The translations under genes and the position numbers were made by a program. The notes beneath the pieces are model-generated. The model saw only the letters and a program-made list of their open reading frames with translations, ran no database searches and had not been told where the DNA came from. From Pyrrhoderma lamaoense (Eukaryota; Basidiomycota; Agaricomycetes; Hymenochaetales; Hymenochaetaceae): DNA of 64,000 bases. Below are positions 1 to 11,983 of the stretch, one piece after another; position 1 is the first letter of the stretch, and every line of letters begins with the position of its first letter. The DNA is taken from the NCBI GenBank assembly GCA_002794735.1, contig NBAZ01000022.1:124001-188000 (forward strand), given 5' to 3'.

Positions 1-195
1 ACACCCGAGGGAACGCAGGAGTCAATTCGCCGCGAATTTATCGAAGTACTAACCAAGGCACGAGGTGAAGACGGCTCTATAAAAAGACAGAATGCTCGGA
101 AGTTACAGGGTCTGATAAAGGAGAACTGGGCACCGGGTGGTTATGGATGGACAGAGATAGAGAGGAGCTTGGCAGCAACGAGCTTGAGAAACTAA
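1..195 (+). CDS. UDP-glycosyltransferase (GT1), 3' end only
   Basis: The window opens inside the last exon of a GT1-type UDP-sugar glycosyltransferase, in frame from base 1 to a TAA at 193-195. The 64 visible residues match the C-terminal tail of the four complete paralogues downstream: the TPEGT.ESIRRE stretch, then a K/R-rich helix, then WAPGGYGW.EIE near the end. This tail follows the sugar-donor domain, so catalytic residues lie outside the window. It is the first member of a tandem array transcribed in the same direction. Acceptor and donor sugars cannot be deduced. Confidence rests on close similarity to the neighbouring copies. Confidence 0.85.
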   Translation, partial: TPEGTQESIRREFIEVLTKARGEDGSIKRQNARKLQGLIKENWAPGGYGWTEIERSLAATSLRN

Positions 196-1363
196 GGAAG
201 AAAGTATAAAAATATCAAAAAAGTGACATAGTTTATTGGAATATAGATGTATGAAGATTAGAATACCCTAGTACAACACTTTTAAACCTCCTTGATGTGC
301 ACTATAAAGGGTTGTTTGGATTTATCGTAGAACTTAGATCAAAGATAAGGCACTCCGAGCTTAAGAGAAGTGTAACGACCGTTTTCTTGATAGCATGTAT
401 CTTGGTTTTCAGTTGCTCAATCTGAATATTTCAGATTCTTAACTTAGTGTGGCCTAGAAGCACATTAAATAGGTCATATTCGTCCATCATTCGTCATATA
501 TAGATGTCTGTATGATACAAGTTATGATAAAACGGCTCGAAGTTTGTGAGAACAGGGATGTAGTGATATAAGAAAGTCTGCTCTTGCGAATTTGAATTTG
601 TGAAGCCCAGGCTCACATTTCATGCAGAGCTATCATTCATAGCTATCACCGGTTGACATCTGACGAGTTTAGATGAAGTATGAGAATTTTCATGTTCCAA
701 AACCATTGGCTATCACACAAGATCCTTTAAACGGGATGCTTGCTATGATCCTTTCGTCTAGGGCCGGCCGATTCGGACTAGCATTCCAAAATAATTATAA
801 ACCCTATGATTTTCCTTTCCGTCCTCCGAGTCGGTGCCCGTGAAGTCCGTATTGCACGGCTTCAATATACTCTAGACTATACTTTTATGCCCTATGTCCA
901 AATAAATAAATCGGTAGATATCTATATAATCGAGATATCGCTGCTGGCTTTGAATTTTAAAGCTATTGATCTTTAAAGATAGTTTCCTTTTCAGGATTTT
1001 TGGATTTGAAACTTTTATAAGATTGTCCTATGTAACTTTTATATCTTTCGCTTAAAGAACGGTGTTTAACGCGTTAGCCGTAAACCGGCTAGCTCTACAA
1101 CCTACTTGAAGCCTTCAAATTTATATGTATCCGGTGTCTTCTTTGTAACAATATTGTCATGATATCGACCTATCAGTGCCTCAAGCGATAACCACCCTAT
1201 GGGAATATGAGAATGTCCTTCTGCAGGGATATTCAGATCCGACTCGGGGAGCCCGAGCACAATATCTGAAGCGAGAAAGCGGGGAACTCTGCGATGATAA
1301 AAGGAGGCAGCTTTGGAAACAAATCTAACTGAAATCCCCTACATTGAACGTAAAAACCAGAAC
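196..1363. other. Intergenic, no gene seen
   Basis: AT-rich spacer between two tandem glycosyltransferase genes. It must hold the 3' flank of the first and the promoter of the second. I see no convincing coding stretch, RNA gene or repeat in it. Confidence 0.5.
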
Positions 1364-3488
1364 ATGACCATTTCTCAGGGACATATCGTCGCAGTCGCGC
1401 CCTCGGGATGGGGTACGTCCATTTGAACTCATCTGTTCGCACTGTTTAACAATATTCTCGTGTTAGGACATATCAAAAGCCTAGTCGCTCTAATCAGCAA
1501 GTTGCTGCACAGCAAGCCCCTTAATGCGACTATCTTTGTGCCCATGAACTTCCACGAGAAAACGACTCAAGAGACCAATACCCAGTTTATCTTCGGTGAA
1601 GAAGACGAGCTACGAGGACTAGTCAGGTAATCGCAAATCCTTTTCAGGCTGCATAATGATTGATTGAAAAGATGACTTTCCAAAGAGTTGTGGGACTGGA
1701 AACAGAGCCGTTTCCAACGAAAACAGAAGCTCTTAACAAAAACTTCTTAGAGCAATACAAGAAGCTTCTTAATTGTCAACCGATCCAACAGACTCCTGAA
1801 AGTGATATTTTCTATGATGCTGTTGATCAGCCACAGCTTCTCATACTTGACGTACGTCTGCATTAAAGAAGATTTGTCTCTTATCATATGAAGTTCTAAT
1901 TCTTGTTTCAGTTTTTCCTTGTCGACACTATGAGTGCCATCAAGTCTCTTGGAGGCAAAAAGATACCGGTATACATGCTTCAGTCGAGTGTTGCGGCAGC
2001 TCTCGTTTTCTTTTCTGGACCGGAGGCCCTAGGAGGAAATAGAAACCTCAAGGAAAAACTTCAAAAAATAGATGAAAAGGATGACGTTTCTCGAAACAGG
2101 GAGATTGAGAAGGTATGCCCCATATGTATACCGTGTTCCATTCCCCGTGCTGAAGGTCTTCGGCTGCAATAGGCATACCGTCGATGTCATGGGCAGGTCC
2201 TTTCTCTACCTGGTCTTCCCCCTATGTACGATTATGAGTTTTACCCACAAGAGGTTTGTATCATTATGCACAATCCATCCATTGTTCGATTGCTTATAGT
2301 CGTCTCCAATCAAGTCTTTCGTACCTATAGCACTTTATGCTGCACCTGTCTTCGCAAAACTTCCTCAGTTAGTGATATTCTGCGACCACAAGATGTTGAT
2401 TGACATACTTTATTACAGATTTTTGAATGAATGTGACGGTATAATCCAAAACGCTACCCCCGTTCTTGATAAACCAGCAATAGACACCATACAAACCTGG
2501 CTTTCTGGAAAACCTATTTTCAATATCGGACCACTTGACTTTCCCTTGTTCGAGAAACCTGGTGATACTTCTTCTGGAGGTGTTGAGGTCCAAGAATTTT
2601 TAAACTCTGCGTTACGCAAGTTCGGACCCAATTCCGTTATTTATGTATGTTTCCATCGATTATCTAAACCCTCGCTACTATTGCTTAGTCAATTTGATTA
2701 GATATCATTTGGCACCTTGTTCTGGTTCAAGAAACCGGAACTATTTTGGGCAATTTTAGATCTCCTCATTGAAAACGGTATTCCATTTGTGAGCAATAAG
2801 CTTAGCTGTAACATTCATATACACTGATGAGGATATAATCTGCAGATGATGAGTGTAGCTTCACCATTCATGGTGTTCCCAGAGGAAATGAAACATAAAA
2901 TCAACAACTCAGGCTTCGCATATTGCTCAAAGTGGATGCCCCAGACAGAAATTCTTAAGCATGAAGTAACCAATTAATGTACTCTTCTTGGTTGATAGTA
3001 ATTATTAACACTTCGCTGTGCTAGGCTTGTGGTTGGTTTATGACCCATTGTGGACAAAACTCGGTTACGGAGAGTCTCTCTGCAGGCGTTCCAATGTAAG
3101 CAAATCTGACTATCGAACAGATGAATATATAACTGAAGTTGAGCATCTTTTAAGGATATGTTGTCCGTTTGACGCGGATCAACCCATGAATGCAGCTAGC
3201 CTTTCCTCTATCCATAATGTTGCTTATGAATTGTTTGAACTGCGTACGGGAGAGGGCTTACGTCCTATTCATCGTTTGGGTGACCGCACACCTGAAGGAA
3301 CAGTGGAATCTGTCCGCCGGGAGTTCAATGACGTTTTGATTAAGATACGTGGAGATGATGGAGCCATAAGAGAGCAAATGTCAAGGCGTTGTACGATCAG
3401 CTTAAGGAGCAATGGGCTCCAGGGGGTTATAGTTGGAAAGAGATTGAAAGATGTATTGATGCAATTCATTAAGTTCTTCATGATATGA
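1364..3488 (+). CDS. UDP-glycosyltransferase (GT1), frameshifted near the 3' end
   Basis: Multi-exon GT1 glycosyltransferase of about 500 residues. The start is ATG at 1364 (MTISQGHIVAVAPSGWG), then an intron opening with gtacgt. The first half is the acceptor-binding Rossmann domain (GHIKSLVALISKLLHSKP). The second half is the donor domain: IYISFGTLFWF, then SKWMPQTEILKHE, then the UDP-sugar signature GWFMTHCGQNSVTESLSAG, encoded around 3026-3090. It probably transfers a sugar from UDP-sugar to a small lipophilic acceptor. Relative to its paralogues one base is missing near 3377. The paralogue-like tail (WAPGGYSWKEIE, TAA at 3470-3472) is in another frame, and the literal frame runs on to 3488. 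This may be a sequencing error, because the rest of the gene is undamaged. Confidence 0.8.
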
Positions 3489-4261
3489 TTAAAGCATTTT
3501 CCTGGTAATCTCTAGTAGTCCGTGCTGTTTGTATATGTATTTTTACTTAATTCAATTTTAAAGAAGATAAATTAGGAAAAATAATGCTATTATCAATAAT
3601 AATAAAAACAAAACTATTGCCTATCACATTTCTCAGAAACTCACACGTTTTCATTCAATAGACACACCAGTATTACAATCCCTTGAAGTAGCTCATGATA
3701 TGCCATCTGGTCTGTTACTGTAGATATAGGCTTACGAAAGGGGGTCATAGCGACATACGCTTTTTGAATATTTTCTCACTGGAGTTTGAGGAGACATATT
3801 CGCTCATGTACTATAGCCGGGTATAGTAAAAGACGCTAAGAACTACGATCGACATTACCAATTCTATTCGATAGTCATTTCCAAATCAGCTCCGCCAATA
3901 TTGTATCTGGTGTCCTTTAATATACCCGGCTGTAGTTCTAATGTCCTCTCGTATACTACTCGTAGTAAAGCAACGGAGACCAGTCCGGCGAAGCAAAATC
4001 AACAGGATCAAGTCGGAGAATTGACCCCTGAAAATCCATCTGACCGTAACTTCTCCGGTTTGGATGACTCAGTCCATCACAGGTGTGAATTGAAGGCTCC
4101 CGTTTGACGTATCCATCCGGCATCACAGTATTTTTATCTGATATCGACATTTGTGATCCGGATTTATTTAAGTCTAATGAAATAGCATGAGGGCCAGGGA
4201 TAAAAGCATTATAAAGGGTAGATCTAGAAACTGTCTTCACCAATTTTTTCACCATTTAACT
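3489..4261. other. Intergenic, no gene seen
   Basis: Spacer between tandem glycosyltransferases. It is AT-rich, with an A/T-dense patch at about 3530-3620 that probably belongs to the 3' flank of the upstream gene. No coding or RNA signal was recognised. Confidence 0.5.
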
Positions 4262-6335
4262 ATGAGCACTCCTCAAGGACACGTTGTAGGAAGCACTATT
4301 CCGTCATGGGGTAAGCTAACAATTAGATCACCTGTCACTTATTGCTCACTCTCAGAAGGCCATATCAAGAGCTTATGTGCTCTTGTTGGGAAAATGATGC
4401 ATAGTAGACCAGTCCACGCTACTATTTTTATACCGGTTGCGTTTTACGAGAAAGCTTTGAAGGAAATCGAAACTAAATTCATCCCCGGTAAAGAGGATGG
4501 ACTTAAGAGCCTCGTTAGGTAACCATATATGATTAGAAGCTGGAAAAACCATTGACCTTCACCAAAGAATTGTCGGGCTGGCTATGGGCCCAACACCATT
4601 CGATTTTGATGAGCTGGCTAAAAACTTTTTACAGCAATATAGGAAGCTTTTTAAAGGTGAACCATTGCAACACTTACCAGATAGCAATGAAGCCTTCGAT
4701 GTCATTACTCCACCTCAACTCCTAATAATCGATGTGCGCCCACATTTAGTCTTTTTTTGCACAACTTGATTGACTAATATTTGAAGTAGCTTTTTGCGTC
4801 TAGTCTTTTTGATCATATCAGAGCTCTGGACGTAGAAAAAATACCGATATATCTTTTTGAAACTGCCGCTGCAGGAGCTATGATCTATTATCATGGTCCA
4901 GAAAGTCTTGGCGGCCATGAAAAACTAGGAGAGAAGCTGCAAAAGATAGAGGCAGAAAACGACGGCGAAAGGTATCAGAAAATCATAAGTGTAAGTATTA
5001 TTGGATTTACACTGATCAGATAACAAAATGTGAAGTGGGTATAGGCATTTCGCAGGTGTGATGGAAATTTAATATCTCTTCCTGGAATCCCACCTATGTA
5101 TGATTATGAATTTAAACCCCAAGAGGTAGGTAACAAAAATTTATTGTTGAATTTCTCATACTTAAAGCACTGTTCCTTAAAAAAATCCGAAGCCTATAAT
5201 GGAAGTTATACCATATATTGCACCGATATTCGCTGTAGTTCCTCGGTATGTAACTCTAATTATACATACGAGTAGAGCCTGAACATCACTTCCAATAGAA
5301 CTTTGAGTAAATGTGATGGAGTTATATTGGGTGCCACAGATATCATTGAAGGGCCCGCAATCAATGCTATTCGTCAGTGGCTTTCGGATAAACCCGTCTT
5401 CAGCATTGGACTAGTCGATTATCCCTTGTTTGAGGGCCAGGCAGATACTTCACCCGAAACGCTTAAAGTGCTAAGATTTTTGGATTCGACCCTCGAAAAA
5501 AATGGACCCCGATCCCTGCTATATGTTCGTCTCTGATTTCTATTAAACCAGTCCATATTGATACTGATTAATTTCTCAGATTGCATTTGGTTCCATCTTC
5601 TTTTTCAAGAAACCAGACTTGTTTTACTCGATTTTAGATTTACTCATTGAAAAGAAAGTCCCATTCGTGCGTTTACGTATAAAAAAAGTTTTACTCGTAG
5701 CTGAAAATGATTTTAGATACTGAGCGCTGCTTCCCGGTTCATGAACTTTCCAGGAGATATGCTTGAGAGGATTAACAACACCGGCTTTGCATATTGCTCT
5801 ACATGGGTCCCACAGACGGATATACTAAAACATGAGGTACGTTATCAGATCAGTTTTATGTGATGATCTAGTGTTGAGTAGTGCAAAAGGTCTGTGGATG
5901 GTTCATGACTCATTGTGGGCAAAATTCAGTATCCGAAAGTCTCTCTGCTGGTATACCGATGTAAGTATCACTTTCTTGACTAGTGTCCAAAGATATTGAC
6001 TCTAAAAATCAATAAGGATATGTTGCCCATTCGACAGTGATCAACCTATCAATGCAGTTAATCTGACTAACAACTTTGATGCGGCTTATGAGGTCTTCGA
6101 ACTTCGCTCAGGTTATGGATTACGTCCCATACATCGGTTGGGGAACCGATCGCCCCAGGCAACTATGGAATCAGCTCGCCAAGAGCTCAGTGATCTTTTA
6201 GCTAAAGCATTCGGTGAAGACGGGAAGAAGAAAAGAGATAATATTCAGAAGTTACAGAAACAAATAAAAGAAATCTGGGCTCCTGGAGGACATAGCTGGA
6301 AAGAAATTGAAAGGTGTATGGAAGTTCTTCATTGA
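4262..6335 (+). CDS. UDP-glycosyltransferase (GT1)
   Basis: Complete GT1 glycosyltransferase with the exon pattern of its neighbours. ATG at 4262 (MSTPQGHVVGSTIPSWG) is followed at once by a gtaagc intron. Later blocks are GHIKSLCALVGKMMHS, the linker PGIPPMYDYEFKPQE (about 5080-5125), the CDGVILGATDIIEGPAI region (5310-5360) and the donor-binding signature GWFMTHCGQNSVSESLSAG (about 5893-5950). The acceptor-domain histidine of GT1 enzymes would be the H of QGHVV, seven residues in. The frame stays open through every inferred splice to the TGA at 6333-6335 (tail WAPGGHSWKEIERCMEVLH). It is likely a functional UDP-sugar transferase for a small hydrophobic metabolite; the substrate is not predictable. 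Confidence 0.87.
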
Positions 6336-6630
6336 AATCTTGTAAAATGTAAATGAATCAACAAAAAATGGAACCCACTCAATAATTATTATTATGTTGT
6401 TGCGATCAGTCATCAGTTATGTAATAAAATTAGAGGATATTTAAGCATCAGCGCTGGAGTCGGCTGTTTTCTTTCATTTTTGATCTTGGATCGCTTAGAT
6501 ATACGATGCTATTGGTGATGAGATCGGATCTCCCTCCTCAGCTACTGATCTCCACACAGATCAGTATACCCAGTATACCCCTGTAATAGCTATCAAACGT
6601 ATATACCTCAAGATAATAAGGGTTCTCTTC

Positions 6631-8720
6631 ATGATGGAAAGTGGTGGCCACATCATTACTCTGACTATTCTTGCATGGGGTATGTTGCAACTTAAACACC
6701 TCACAGAATCACTAATTACTGGCGCTCTTAGGTCATGCCAAGAGTGTTTGTGCCCTCATTGGCAAGGTCGTTCGTTATCGAGACGTTTATGCTACAGTGT
6801 TCGTCGGAGTCCCATTTTTTGAAAGGGCAAACAAGGAAGTAGATGCGCAATTCTCGGAAGAGGAGGGTCATTTGCGCAAGCGAATCAGGTACGCCTCCTC
6901 AAGGTCTCTTCAGTTTCTTTTATGATAAGAGTACGGATCCCAAAGAATCGTAGGAATCTATGCTGGAGAGTCCTCTTTTGAACTTGATACTCTAAGCAAC
7001 TCCTTCCTCACGGAATATAAAAAACTATTAGCCAGTGAACCTATACCGATTTTGCCAGACAGTACAATGCTTTGTGATCCGATAGGCCCTCCAAAGCTAC
7101 TTGTTCTAGACGTCAGTAACACTTTATCTTAGGTAGTATAACATTGCTCATCTTCTTATCTACTAGTATTTTCTCCCTATGACACTGAATGGAGTCAGGT
7201 CCATTAGCGGGAAAGATGTTCTGATATATACTAGGGCGGCTAGCGCCGGTGGCATCTTATTTATGTTTGGTCCAGAGGATCTTGGTGGAAATGGGGATTT
7301 AGCTGAGAAAATAAAGAGAATTAGTACTGAAGACGAAAAGGAAAGGTCTAAAGAAGCAGATAAAGTGAGTTAGCTGGTGCTAAGGATTATCGATTTGAAA
7401 CTTTGAACTTACAGCGAACAGCTATATCGCAGATGCTACGGAAATCTGATACATCTCGCTGGAAGACCTCCCATGTATGATTATGAACACGTACCCCAAG
7501 AGGTGTGTGTATGCAGATTAAATATCTATATTACACGGTCTAAAGAGGATCACTTGAAAATAGCCGATTCTTGATCAAACATTTGCATTTGTGTCCGCGA
7601 ATGTTCACAAGTGGGTAACACCGAGATGATTTTCATAAAGATGAAACACCTGATCTTCTTTTGCACTTTTGCGAAGATTCTTTAACGATAGTGATGGAGT
7701 CGTATTGAATACAACACACTTATTCGAAGAACCAGCAATTACAGCATTCAAGTCTTGGTTCAAAGATAAACCAGTAATCAGTGCCGGACCATTTGACTTT
7801 CCGTTAGTCAAAAGAGTTAGGGATCTCTCTCCTGGTGCTCAAGAGGTTCATTCGTTCCTTGATTCTGCCTTGAAGACGCATGGGCCACACTCTGTAATAT
7901 ATGTAAGTGTATAATGCTTCGGAATCTACAATATCTAAATTATCATATTTAGATATCATTTGGTACAATTTATTGGTTCAGGAACCCTGAAAGGTTCTGG
8001 GCGGTGCTGGATGCGATAATTCAAAACAACGTACCTTTCGTAAGTACAACTAAGCTATATGTACGTCTCACTAATAACAGCTCGTAAAATTTTAGATCCT
8101 CAGTGTCGCCTCTCCGTTTGCCCCTATTCCGGACGAGACGAGGGAAAAGATAGCTCAGAGCGGATTGGGATACTTATCGAACTGGATACCTCAGACAGAT
8201 GTTCTAAGCCATGAAGTGATTAGTTTTATGTCGAATTGGCAAAAAATGACTTGTTTTGTTTACTTTCTTATCAGGCTTGTGGCTGGTTTTTCACTCACGC
8301 GGGCCAGAACTCGGCCATGGAATCTCTTTCTGCTGGCATTCCGATGTAGGATTAGCCACATTTATGAGCTCAATCCTTTAAAAGCTAACAAGCCTTCTCT
8401 CTAGGATCTGTTGTCCTTTTGATGCCGATCAACCCTCAATCGCGGCCAATCTTTCTTCAGTCCACAATGTTGCGTATGAATTGTTTGAGTTGCGTTCGGG
8501 GCACGGTCTGCGGCCAATCCATCGTTTAGGAGGTCGTGTCGCAGAAGGAACAATTGAATCAGCTCGCAAAGAAATTATAACCATTCTTGAGCTGGCCAAA
8601 GGCTTAGATGGAAAAACAAAGAGGGAAAATGCTCGAACGTTCAAACAGAAAATGGAGAAAGATTGGGCTCCCAATGGGTCTAGCTGGAAAGAAATTGCAA
8701 AAATCACGGAGGTTCTATAA
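6631..8720 (+). CDS. UDP-glycosyltransferase (GT1), HAGQ variant
   Basis: Third complete copy of the array, starting only about 300 bases after the previous stop. ATG at 6631 (MMESGGHIITLTILAWG), then a gtatgt intron and GHAKSVCALIGKVV. Downstream blocks follow the family order: RIVGIYAGES, GPEDLGGNGDLAEK, RPPMYDYEHVPQE, DGVVLNTTHLFEEPAI, the donor signature and a C-terminal WAPNGSSWKEIAK tail ending in TAA at 8718-8720. The donor motif reads GWFFTHAGQNSAMESLSAG, with alanine where the neighbours have cysteine. The histidine and the GQNS core are kept, so activity is still expected. No frameshift was found. Confidence 0.86.
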
Positions 8721-8834
8721 TGTTATTACAGTTAATACAATCAAAGGGGCGGTGTATATATGTATATCTATAAATTCAGTACTTATCATATATTTGCGTC
8801 CAATTTTCAAGATTCTAGGTAGTAAGAAAAAAAC

Positions 8835-10942
8835 TTAGTTGCGGATTTCCACCGTTGAAGCAAGGTTAACTAGTCTCTCTATCTCCTTCCAGTTGCTTCC
8901 TTCTGGGCCCCAGCTATGTCTGAAAGCTTCTTGCATCCGCTTAACATTTTCCCTCTTTCTTTGTCCGTCTGGACCCCGGGCTTTATCGAGAATGTCGCTG
9001 ATCTCACGGCGGATGGATTCATCAGTGCCCTCTGGTTGGCGGTTTCCAAGACGATGAATAGGACGGAGTCCAGGACCCGACCGCAGTTCAAATAGCTCAT
9101 ATGCTACGTCATGGTTATGTGAGAGTTGGACGGCATTAGCTGGTTGGTCCACATCAAATGGGCTGCATAGCCTGAAAACGACATAGCTTTTCAGAGTTCA
9201 GTCCATATATAAAAACTAAGAAATGCTCACATAGGTACTCCCGCAATAAGTGCTTCCAGCGTTGAATTATGACCACAATGTGACATAAACCAACCAGTAG
9301 CCTTTAAAGAAAAGCAATTATATAAGTAATTTAAGCTATAGCAAGATAATATACGTAAATCTTACTTCGTGATTTAGTACATCAACTTGTGGGACCCAGT
9401 TTGAGATATGAGCCAAACCTGATTTCTGTATTCTCTCCCTTGTCTCCTCTGGGAAGACAGCAAAAGGTGAAGCAATACTTAGGATCTAGTCGTACTGTGA
9501 GTCATATAGTTTGGAACATGACTAGCGGATCCTTACAAAGGGTACGCGCTTCTCAATGATTGCATCAAAGAATGGTAGCAGCTTATTCGTGTCTTTGAAC
9601 CAGAAGAGACTTCCAAATGATATCTAGAAGTTTGATATCGCTTGAGAAATTGGTGCAAATGGTAAACGAGAGGGGCTCACGTATAAAACAGAGTGGGCAC
9701 CATGTTCCTTAAGGGCCTTATCTAAGAAGGCTTGTACTTCCAATGCTCCAGGAGAAGTATCTTTTTTTCTCTCAACAAGAGGATAGTCGAAGGGACCGGC
9801 ACATATAACAGGTTTTTCTCCGAACCAAGACTGGAAAGCATCGATCGCATCTTTTTCGAACAGGGGAGTCGTATTCATGACAGCCCCATCAGAATCGAGA
9901 AAGAACCTAATCATCCTGATAAGATGCTATGGGCCAGTCTATGAGAAAATAACTAACTTGTGTACAGGGGCTGAGAAGAATGTGATGTTTTCGTCAAATA
10001 TCGGCTAGCAAGGAGTCATCTCAGCACAAGTCTAAATAATGAAGTAAAATACATGTAACTGACCTCTTGTGGGGAGAATTCATGATCATACATGGGAGGC
10101 AACCCAGGTATATTGACCAAATCACCGTTGCATCTCCGGTAGATCTATAATCCAACATGTCTGTAGTAATCTAAATAGCTTCAAGATACAGGACCTACCT
10201 TCATCGCTTCTTTCAGTTTTAGTTCCTCATCTTCAATTTCAATTCTTTTGATCTTTTCCTCGAGGTCCCCATTTCCACCAAGATGCTCTGGTCCAAACAA
10301 GAAGAGAACACCGGTAGCACCACCAGACTGTAATGTCAATATCGGAACGGATTTCCCGGAGAGAGATCGAACGCCATCTAGAGTCTCGCGTAAGAAGAAC
10401 TATGTGGAAGTCAGTGGTCCGACTGAACTATCTCTAATACGTAAAACACAAACATACATCCAGTACCAATAACTTGGGAGGCCCTACGCTTGCCAGATGT
10501 ACATCACTTTCAGGTTGCTCCGGGATAGATTCGCCGTCTAATAGTTTTTTGTACAGCTCTATGAAGTTTTTGCACAGAGACTCGGTGATATACGGAAGCG
10601 CATCAGCCTTCAACGCTACAACTCTAGAGAATGGTAAGTCTCCAATTAGCTACTACAGTAGCATAGAAAACTACCTTATCATACTCCTGAGCTCATCTTC
10701 TTTGACTGGAACAAAGTGAGAGTCAACCTCGGCCTTAGCCTTCTCAAAGAGAGGTTGGGTGACGAATACTGTGGCGTAGATTGGCCTGAAGCGAACTGAC
10801 TTCGCGACCATTCCGCAAGCACACTTAGCATGCCCTAATCGATAACATTAAGTGTGTATAAGCCGGAGGTCATGGTAATATACACACCCCATGCACCGGC
10901 AGTCAGTGTTATAATATGACCTTTCGTAGCATCTTTCTCCAT
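8835..10942 (-). CDS. UDP-glycosyltransferase (GT1), inverted copy
   Basis: Fifth array member, on the opposite strand and tail-to-tail with the previous gene; the two stop codons are only about 115 bases apart. The start is the ATG at 10942-10940 (MEKDATKGHIITLTAGAWG), followed by a GT intron as in the others. The donor signature reads GWFMSHCGHNSTLEALIAG (about 9239-9310). The tail is WGPEGSNWKEIERL. Along the minus strand the linker YDYEFSPQE and the block DGAVMNTTPLFEKDAI sit where expected. It differs most from the other four in the signature (GHNSTLEALI against GQNSv.ESLS), suggesting an older split. Reading frame intact. Confidence 0.86.
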
Positions 10943-10970
10943 GATTGGGAAGGTCAAGAAATATAAGTGA

Positions 10971-10978
10971 TATTTATA
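10971..10978 (-). promoter_or_regulatory. TATA-like element upstream of the inverted glycosyltransferase
   Basis: On the minus strand this reads TATAAATA, about 30 bases before the ATG at 10942. If used, the 5' leader would be extremely short. It may be chance in AT-rich DNA. Confidence 0.25.
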
Positions 10979-11983
10979 GAGGGTATTACAGGAAAGGAAG
11001 AGTACTATTGTGTACTTGAAGGGGCTTCTTGCATCTTTATAGGCAATTTTATAAGAAATTTGCTATCTTACTCTTGACATAATCTGAAAAACAAATCGAG
11101 ATATGTAAGTATTACTATCCGGAACAATCTCAGTCTGTATCTTAACCAGATCTTGATGAGCGTGAGTAAACCTGGAATTGACTGATGCAACTACGCTCGC
11201 GTAAACTACTATCTACTAGCTACGTGGTGTATGCTCAATACGATAGAAGTCATTGCTGTGAGAATTTCTGCTCAAATTTGGACAGGAAGCGCAGAAACGG
11301 GCTATGAAGGTGACAAAAGTAAATAAGGGTCCGACTCGGCCTCACTAAGGCGGTCTTTGTCGATCAATCATATTGGAACTTAGCCACATCCGTTGGCCGT
11401 ACAAAACAACAAGCATTCAGGGATAAGTTGACTAACTTCATACACAGCACAATTAGGTATTTGATGGGAGGCTTTTTCTAGAAGAAAATCGGAAGGAAAA
11501 TGTATTTTTGGCTCCGTGCGCTCTCAGCGGAAGTAGGATATTACTCAGTACCGATTCCACGTGGTAGGAAACGTTCCAAAAATTCGAAAAAAGCAGGAAC
11601 TCCGCCACTATTCCATCTTTTCTCCAATTGTAAACTTTCTCTGAACTGGATTACTCGTACAAGCTTACAAGAGGAAGCAGAGGTAGATGCTTCTATCTCT
11701 ATAATCAGAGTCCGATGGTGAGATATCATCTATGACGCATAACAAGCGCGCTCAAAGTGCTGCATAAATCTATCTGAATAATTTGAAACGTGCAGGTTCC
11801 TTTGAATGCAAGAAGGCACGAGAACCATTGATTTCATATCTTCTTCTAGTTTATGTCATAAATATAGATGTGATTGATCACCTTTTTGATCATGACTGTT
11901 AAAGGCGCTAAGTATGGTTTACCAACGTGATACAATGGACTCTTCTGGCTTCCCCGGGCTTGTAAGGAGATATTTAATCTCAA
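10979..11983. other. Intergenic, no gene seen
   Basis: About 1 kb between the 5' side of the inverted glycosyltransferase and the 3' end of the aldo/keto reductase. Short open frames at 11,500-11,730 lie on both strands and have no recognisable domain. I treat it as non-coding. Confidence 0.45.
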
